A stretch of 11,265 nt of DNA, taken from contig JALOAQ010000093.1 in the NCBI GenBank assembly GCA_023228725.1, positions 1 through 11,265 of the forward strand, read 5' to 3'. A program made the translations under genes and the position numbers. Position 1 is the stretch's first letter. Every line of letters starts with the position of its first letter. The DNA is from Bacteroidales bacterium (lineage in GTDB: Bacteria > Bacteroidota > Bacteroidia > Bacteroidales > ML635J-15). The notes under the pieces are model-generated. The model was not told the origin of the DNA. It searched no databases and was given only the letters and a program-made list of their open reading frames with translations. Positions 6,576 to 11,265 of this stretch are shown piece after piece.

Positions 6576-8032
6576 TGAAAGTTAGGCATGTTTTATATTT
6601 TGTTGTTTCTGTTATTGTCTTATTAGCAATATTAATGTTTATTTTTCCAAAAGAAGGAATTAGAATAAATAAGAATTGGGTTTTGCATTTTCCTAGCTTT
6701 GATGAAATGTTTTTAAGTAGTAAAAATAAAAAAATAGATGCAGACTCTTTAATAAATAGTCAGATAGATATAAACGAACTTATGCCTGAAACAGAAATTG
6801 ATTTAATAGATAATATCGATTTTGCCGAATTAAAAAAATCTGTAACTCCTCTTGAATTTCCGGAAAATAATCCTTATGTTTTGGATGTTTTTTATTCTAA
6901 ACTACATAATATTAATAGCGAAAAAACTGTTAGAATTATGCATTATGGAGATTCTCAAATTGAGGGGGATAGAATTAGTTCTTTTTTGCGTAATAAATTT
7001 CAAACTCGTTATGGCGGACTTGGCATAGGATTATGTTCGCCTGTAGTAGTTTATTCCCAATTTAGTTTAAAACAATCAAATTCTTCAAATTGGTATCGTT
7101 TTAATGGTTTTGCTTATAGTGAGAATTACTCTCCTCACAAAAAATATGGTCCTATGATTGCATATAATCGTTTTGCTCCTATAAGTGATTCTGCAACTTG
7201 GGAAGCAACAACAAAATATAGTGCTTGGTTAGAGTTTAGTGAGTCAGACTTAGGATATTCCAATACTAAAAGTTTTAAAAATATTGCGATTTATTATGGA
7301 AATTCTAAGGACAAAGTTCAGATTAAAGTAATTTCTGACGGTATAGAGCTTGCCCTTGATTCTTTGGAAGCTGGAGAGGATTTGTATGTTTATAGATATA
7401 AGTCTGATTCTTATTTGAATAATTTAAGATTAGAGTTTGAGGCTTATGATAGTCCTGATTTTTATGCAGTTTCATTAGAGGATGAATCTGGAGTTTTTGT
7501 TGATAATATTGCTTTAAGAGGAAGTTCTGGAACTGTGTTTACAACTACAGATGGTAGTTTATTAGCTAATTCGTTTGCAAATTTAGGGGTTGACCTTTTT
7601 ATTTTACAATTTGGAGGAAATGTTGTTCCTTATATTGAGGATAAAAAAAGTGCAGAAGGATTTGCAAATAATTTTTATTACCAATTAGCATTTCTAAAAA
7701 ATGTAGTCCCTGATGTAAATATTATTGTTATTGGTCCAAGTGATATGGCTACGAAAATAAAAGATAATTATCAAACATACCCAAATTTAGAAAATATTGT
7801 GAACGAGTTGAGAAAAGCCACTCATAGAGCAGGTTGCGTTTATTGGGATATGTATAAAGCAATGGGAGGTGAAAATTCTATGATTGCATGGGTTAATGCA
7901 ACCCCTCAATTAGCAAGTCCGGATTTTGTTCATTTCACACCAAATGGAGCAAATGTAGTTGCAAATATTTTTTATAATTCGCTTATTATTAATTATGCAG
8001 AATATTTAGAAAGGATGAATAATGCTGAATAG
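6575..8032 (+). CDS. Membrane-anchored SGNH/GDSL hydrolase-like protein (paralog 1)
   Basis: The 485-residue protein has an N-terminal membrane helix (about 6-24) with no clear cleavage site, so it is probably anchored with the rest outside the cytoplasm. SGNH motifs: block I G-D-S-Q (125-128, nucleophile Ser127), block III G-G-N (347-349), and block V D-F-V-H (Asp450, His453). The Ser-Asp-His triad is therefore present. The Asp that often follows the block III Asn is Val here. About 160 residues of beta-rich sequence (about 150-315) separate block I from the rest, as in the peptidoglycan O-acetylesterase Ape1, where a carbohydrate-binding-like domain is inserted. The segment W-D-M-Y-K-A-M-G-G-x-x-S (424-435) has a close counterpart in the next gene, which shows paralogy. 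It is an esterase or acyl-transfer partner of the MBOAT protein; the direction of the reaction cannot be told. The ATG overlaps the previous stop by one base. Confidence 0.85.
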   Translation: MKVRHVLYFVVSVIVLLAILMFIFPKEGIRINKNWVLHFPSFDEMFLSSKNKKIDADSLINSQIDINELMPETEIDLIDNIDFAELKKSVTPLEFPENNPYVLDVFYSKLHNINSEKTVRIMHYGDSQIEGDRISSFLRNKFQTRYGGLGIGLCSPVVVYSQFSLKQSNSSNWYRFNGFAYSENYSPHKKYGPMIAYNRFAPISDSATWEATTKYSAWLEFSESDLGYSNTKSFKNIAIYYGNSKDKVQIKVISDGIELALDSLEAGEDLYVYRYKSDSYLNNLRLEFEAYDSPDFYAVSLEDESGVFVDNIALRGSSGTVFTTTDGSLLANSFANLGVDLFILQFGGNVVPYIEDKKSAEGFANNFYYQLAFLKNVVPDVNIIVIGPSDMATKIKDNYQTYPNLENIVNELRKATHRAGCVYWDMYKAMGGENSMIAWVNATPQLASPDFVHFTPNGANVVANIFYNSLIINYAEYLERMNNAE

Positions 8033-9281
8033 TGTGAAATTATTTATTTTATGCAGTTTAAGTTTTTTTATTCTGCAAAATCGACTTGAAGCCCAAGATT
8101 TAAGGCATTTATTCTCTGAATATAAATATGAGTATCTTCAGTATGATTCTTGTTATTTGGAAAGCTATGGTGATAATAAAAATTTTGATAAATTTTATTC
8201 AAAACTAGAAAAACTTAATTTTACAGGAGAAGGACAAATTTCTATTTTGCACTTAGGTGGTTCTCATATTCAAGCTGGTATTTGGTCTTGGCAAATGCGT
8301 AAAAATTTTGAAAATATGATGCCTGGAATGGAGGGGGCACCTGGCTTGGTTTTCCCTTTTAGTATTGCAAAAACTAACCACCCTTTTTATTATACTTCTA
8401 AAATTGAAGGCGAATGGGAGTTTGAAAGAATTACAGATAAAGAACCAAAAATTGATATAGGACTTTCAGGTATAACTGCTTTTACTGAGGACAGCATAGC
8501 TTCTATTATAATTAGTTTTAATTCTGTTTCAGAAATCCATAAGCATAAATTTGATAAATATAGTGTTTTTCATAATCTTGAAGATACCACTTGGCTTTTA
8601 AAAGTTAAACCTGAAAATCTTTTAGACACAATAATTGTAAATTTTGATATTGGGGCAAGTGAATTTTATTTTAAGGAAAAATTAGATTCTGTTCAGATTT
8701 ATATTTCAAAAAAAGATTCTTGCGAAACTAAGTTTTATTTTTACGGGGCATATTTAGAAAATTCAGAACCTGGAATTAATTATAGCGCTGTAGGAATAAA
8801 TGGTGCTTCAACAACTTCATACTTAAAAGCCGATTTGTTTGAACAACATTTAAAAGCAGTAAACCCGGATTTAGTTATACTTTCAATTGGAGTTAACGAT
8901 GCAGCAGGAAAAAACTTTAAAGAGTCAGTATACATTGAAAACTACAAAAAAATTATTGATAAAATTTTGAATATAAGTCCTGATTGTGCAATTTTGTTGA
9001 CTACTAATAATGATTTTTATTATTATAGGGGAGGGGTAAATCCTTTTTCTAGTGAAATTTATAGAAGTATGAAAACTTTAGCAAATTTTTATGGTGCTAG
9101 TCTTTGGAATTTGTATAGAGTTATGGGTGGACAAAAATCTATAAATTTATGGCGAAAAGATGAATTAGCAAATAAAGATAGAATACATTTTACAAGAGAT
9201 GGATATATAGTTGTTGCAGATTTATTGTTTGATGCTATTATTAAAGATTTTGCAGAGTTTTTACAAAAAAGTAAAAAATAA
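8022..9281 (+). CDS. Secreted SGNH/GDSL hydrolase-like protein (paralog 2)
   Basis: The 419-residue protein has a cleavable signal peptide (about 1-24, L-E-A/Q). The block I motif is G-G-S-H (79-82): nucleophile Ser81 is kept but the usual Asp of GDS is Gly. A glycine-rich turn G-I-N-G-A-S (258-263) fits block II. Block III is G-V-N-D (290-293) and block V is D-R-I-H (Asp386, His389), so the triad is complete. The long stretch between block I and block II (about 95-250) is beta-rich, like the insert in the upstream paralog. W-N-L-Y-R-V-M-G-G-x-x-S (362-373) matches paralog 1. It is likely a periplasmic or surface-exposed glycan esterase or acyltransferase. The start overlaps paralog 1 by 11 nt, and the MBOAT gene follows after 14 nt. 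Confidence 0.85.
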   Translation: MLNSVKLFILCSLSFFILQNRLEAQDLRHLFSEYKYEYLQYDSCYLESYGDNKNFDKFYSKLEKLNFTGEGQISILHLGGSHIQAGIWSWQMRKNFENMMPGMEGAPGLVFPFSIAKTNHPFYYTSKIEGEWEFERITDKEPKIDIGLSGITAFTEDSIASIIISFNSVSEIHKHKFDKYSVFHNLEDTTWLLKVKPENLLDTIIVNFDIGASEFYFKEKLDSVQIYISKKDSCETKFYFYGAYLENSEPGINYSAVGINGASTTSYLKADLFEQHLKAVNPDLVILSIGVNDAAGKNFKESVYIENYKKIIDKILNISPDCAILLTTNNDFYYYRGGVNPFSSEIYRSMKTLANFYGASLWNLYRVMGGQKSINLWRKDELANKDRIHFTRDGYIVVADLLFDAIIKDFAEFLQKSKK

Positions 9282-9295
9282 AGAAAAATATTGTT

Positions 9296-10960
9296 ATGAG
9301 TTTTTTAGAATTTATTAAAAATATATTTTATTATAGTGAAGAAGCTCCTTTAATTTTCACAAGATTTTTCTTTTGGGGATTTTTTGCAGTGGTTTTATTA
9401 GGCTATAGCCTTGTTCATAAGCGTTTTACTTTAAGATCTTTGTATTTATTAGTATTAAGCTTGTTTTTTTATTATAAATCTAGTGGTTTTTTCTTTTTCC
9501 TATTGATTTTCAGCACTTTTGTTGATTACTATACCGGAATGGGTATTCATAGGGCAAAATCAGAAATATCCAGAAAATTATTATTAGCTTTAAGTGTTTT
9601 TATAAATTTATTTTTACTTTCATATTTTAAATATACATATTTTTTCACTTCTGTTATAAATGATCTGTTTGGTACTAGCTTGGTTGCCTATAATTATTTA
9701 GCAGATTTTTCAAATCTTTTGACAGGTTCGCATTTTGATACTTCTAGAATATTTTTACCTGTGGGCATTTCTTTCTACACTTTTCAAACAATGTCATATA
9801 CTTTGGATATTTATAAACGAAAAATGGAGCCTGTGAAAAATATTATTGATTTTGGCTTTTATGTTTCGTTTTTTCCGCAATTAGTAGCTGGTCCAATAGT
9901 AAGGGCTTCGGAATTTATACCCCAAATTTATAAAAAATTCCAATTGTCGCGTTATGAGTTTGGCTTAGCAATTTTTATGATTTTAAAAGGACTTGTTAAA
10001 AAAATTGCTATTGGTGATTATATTGCTGTAAATTTTGTTGATAGAATATTTGCTAATCCTGAAATGTATTCAGGTTTTGAAAGTTTTATGGCAATGTTGG
10101 GTTATTCTTTACAGGTTTATGTCGATTTTTCAGGATATACTGATATAGCAATTGGAGTAGCTTTATTACTGGGATTTAGATTAAGTCAAAATTTTAATTC
10201 GCCTTATAAAGCAAAAAACTGCGGAGAATTTTGGTCGAGATGGCATATTTCACTTTCTTCTTGGTTAAAAGATTATTTATATATTCCTTTGGGTGGAAAT
10301 CGTAATGCAAGTGTTGGAACATGGGTGAATTTTGTACTTATTTTAGGGATTTTTGCATTATTGGCCGCTAACTTTTGGGTGAGTATAGGTTTGTTGGTTT
10401 TTGCACTAATAGTGTTTTTATTAATATTAATTTTTCCAAAAGTTAAGAAAAATATTATTACCAATATAAACTTGATGATTACAATGCTTTTAGGTGGTTT
10501 GTGGCATGGTTCAAGTTGGAACTTCCTTATTTGGGGTGGATTAAATGGATTGGGTATTGTAGTTTATAAATTTTGGAGAAAAATATCGCCTTGGGAAAAG
10601 TATAATAATGTGTTGGCAACAATATGGAAAATAACTTTAACTTTTGGATTTATCACTTTTACACGTGTGTTTTTTAGAGCTCCAGATTATGAAACAGCAG
10701 CTACAATGTTGCATAGAATATGGAATAATTTTAGCCCTGAAATAATTCCAGCTGTTATGGCAGGCTATTATAAAGTTTGGTTAATAATGCTTTTTGGTTT
10801 TGTTACTCACTGGTTAAGCTACAATTTTAAAGATAAATGGCGAGATAGATTTATAAATGCCCCACATTGGTCTCAAGTCCTAATTTCTTTTATTGTTATA
10901 TTTCTTGTTTATCAATCTATATGTTCGGATATGCAGGCATTTATTTATTTTCAATTTTAA
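9296..10960 (+). CDS. MBOAT-family membrane O-acyltransferase (AlgI/PatA/DltB-like)
   Basis: This 554-residue protein has about a dozen membrane segments and the full MBOAT signature: L-P-V-G-I-S-F-Y-T-F-Q (154-164), P-Q-L-V-A-G-P-I-V-R (194-203), Y-V-D-F-S-G-Y-T-D-I (275-284), F-W-S-R-W-H-I-S-L (312-320, His317), Y-I-P-L-G-G-N-R (329-336) and G-G-L-W-H-G-S-S-W (400-408). His404 is the expected catalytic His. Proteins of this type pass an acyl group, usually acetyl, from a cytoplasmic donor across the membrane to an SGNH or AlgJ-type partner or directly to a glycan. Two SGNH genes just upstream in the same operon supply the partners. Between GGNR and the catalytic His there are about 50 extra residues (about 338-388) with one or two extra hydrophobic segments that AlgI lacks; I believe this occurs in other Bacteroidota MBOATs. 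PatA-like versus AlgI-like cannot be settled from sequence alone. Confidence 0.92.
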   Translation: MSFLEFIKNIFYYSEEAPLIFTRFFFWGFFAVVLLGYSLVHKRFTLRSLYLLVLSLFFYYKSSGFFFFLLIFSTFVDYYTGMGIHRAKSEISRKLLLALSVFINLFLLSYFKYTYFFTSVINDLFGTSLVAYNYLADFSNLLTGSHFDTSRIFLPVGISFYTFQTMSYTLDIYKRKMEPVKNIIDFGFYVSFFPQLVAGPIVRASEFIPQIYKKFQLSRYEFGLAIFMILKGLVKKIAIGDYIAVNFVDRIFANPEMYSGFESFMAMLGYSLQVYVDFSGYTDIAIGVALLLGFRLSQNFNSPYKAKNCGEFWSRWHISLSSWLKDYLYIPLGGNRNASVGTWVNFVLILGIFALLAANFWVSIGLLVFALIVFLLILIFPKVKKNIITNINLMITMLLGGLWHGSSWNFLIWGGLNGLGIVVYKFWRKISPWEKYNNVLATIWKITLTFGFITFTRVFFRAPDYETAATMLHRIWNNFSPEIIPAVMAGYYKVWLIMLFGFVTHWLSYNFKDKWRDRFINAPHWSQVLISFIVIFLVYQSICSDMQAFIYFQF

Positions 10961-11052
10961 AAATAAGAGATAAGTTTAAAATTTATATTAAATTCGCAAA
11001 AACTAAGTGATTGATTACAAATTTTAAAATATGGTTTTCTAAATTAAGTAAA

Positions 11053-11265
11053 ATGCGTAAAATAATTTTTATCCTCGCCTTGCTATCATTGCTTATTCTA
11101 GGTTTTTTAGGAATAAGTTTTGGAGTAAATAAAGCCCCAGCTTTTTGGTTAGATAGCAAAATTGAAATTAATAAATATTATTTCGGAAAAATTGATGAGG
11201 CAACATATTGGTTTCAGTTTACAAAAACTGATAAAGACTTGGCTGAGGGAAATTATTTTATTCTT
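11053..11265 (+). CDS. Start of an exported or membrane protein, cut by window end
   Basis: Only the first 71 codons are present. The protein begins M-R-K-I-I-F, then a hydrophobic run (about 4-24) that is either a signal peptide or a membrane anchor, followed by a soluble-looking region with many aromatic residues (A-P-A-F-W near 28-32, Y-Y-F near 42-44, T-Y-W-F-Q-F near 51-56). I do not recognise it. An in-frame TTG at 11011 could add 14 residues, but the ATG at 11053 places the charged start directly before the hydrophobic run, so I prefer it. The 92-nt gap after the MBOAT gene holds no clear terminator; a near-match to the -7 box (TAAATTCG, 10989-10996) lies in it. It could be a fifth operon member or a separately started gene. 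Confidence 0.65.
   Translation, partial: MRKIIFILALLSLLILGFLGISFGVNKAPAFWLDSKIEINKYYFGKIDEATYWFQFTKTDKDLAEGNYFIL

Noticed and set aside
10273..10464. 63-residue - strand frame
   Set aside because: It is a shadow inside the MBOAT gene, produced by the codon pattern of membrane segments.

Overview
The window is about 70% A+T. It carries Bacteroidota-type signals: TAnnTTTG -7 promoter boxes, A/T-rich leaders with no Shine-Dalgarno sequence, signal peptides cut just before Gln, a CarboxypepD_reg-like domain, and several gene families common in that phylum. It is most likely an anaerobic or marine Bacteroidota genome. All genes read on the + strand. No mobile element, tRNA or rRNA gene was seen.

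Region 1 (1-269) has no gene. It holds a 12-bp perfect inverted repeat, an adjacent GC-rich terminator-like hairpin, an exact 18-bp tandem duplication and two candidate -7 boxes. Region 2 (270-2062) encodes an unknown lipoprotein, then a secreted CarboxypepD_reg-like protein. The start codon of the second gene is separated from its body by a frameshift at a run of ten T. The long stretch after the lipoprotein gene (1053-1354) is therefore coding sequence of this second gene, not empty spacer.

Region 3 (2195-5037) encodes a double zinc-ribbon protein with a C-terminal membrane segment, then a lipoprotein metallopeptidase related to family M49. It closes with a strong intrinsic terminator.

Region 4 (5077-10960) is the most interesting part. 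It is a tight four-gene operon: a secreted LysM protein built on a lytic-transglycosylase fold that has lost its catalytic Glu; a membrane-anchored SGNH hydrolase-like protein; a second, secreted SGNH paralog; and an MBOAT acyltransferase of the AlgI/PatA/DltB type. Neighbouring genes overlap by 1 and 11 nt, and the last gap is 14 nt. MBOAT plus SGNH pairs move acyl groups across a membrane onto extracytoplasmic glycans. LysM plus a transglycosylase fold points to peptidoglycan as the target. I infer a peptidoglycan (or other envelope glycan) O-acylation/deacylation module in which the dead transglycosylase acts as a glycan-binding scaffold. The arrangement is seen directly; the function is inferred. 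A further exported or membrane protein starts at 11053 and runs off the window.
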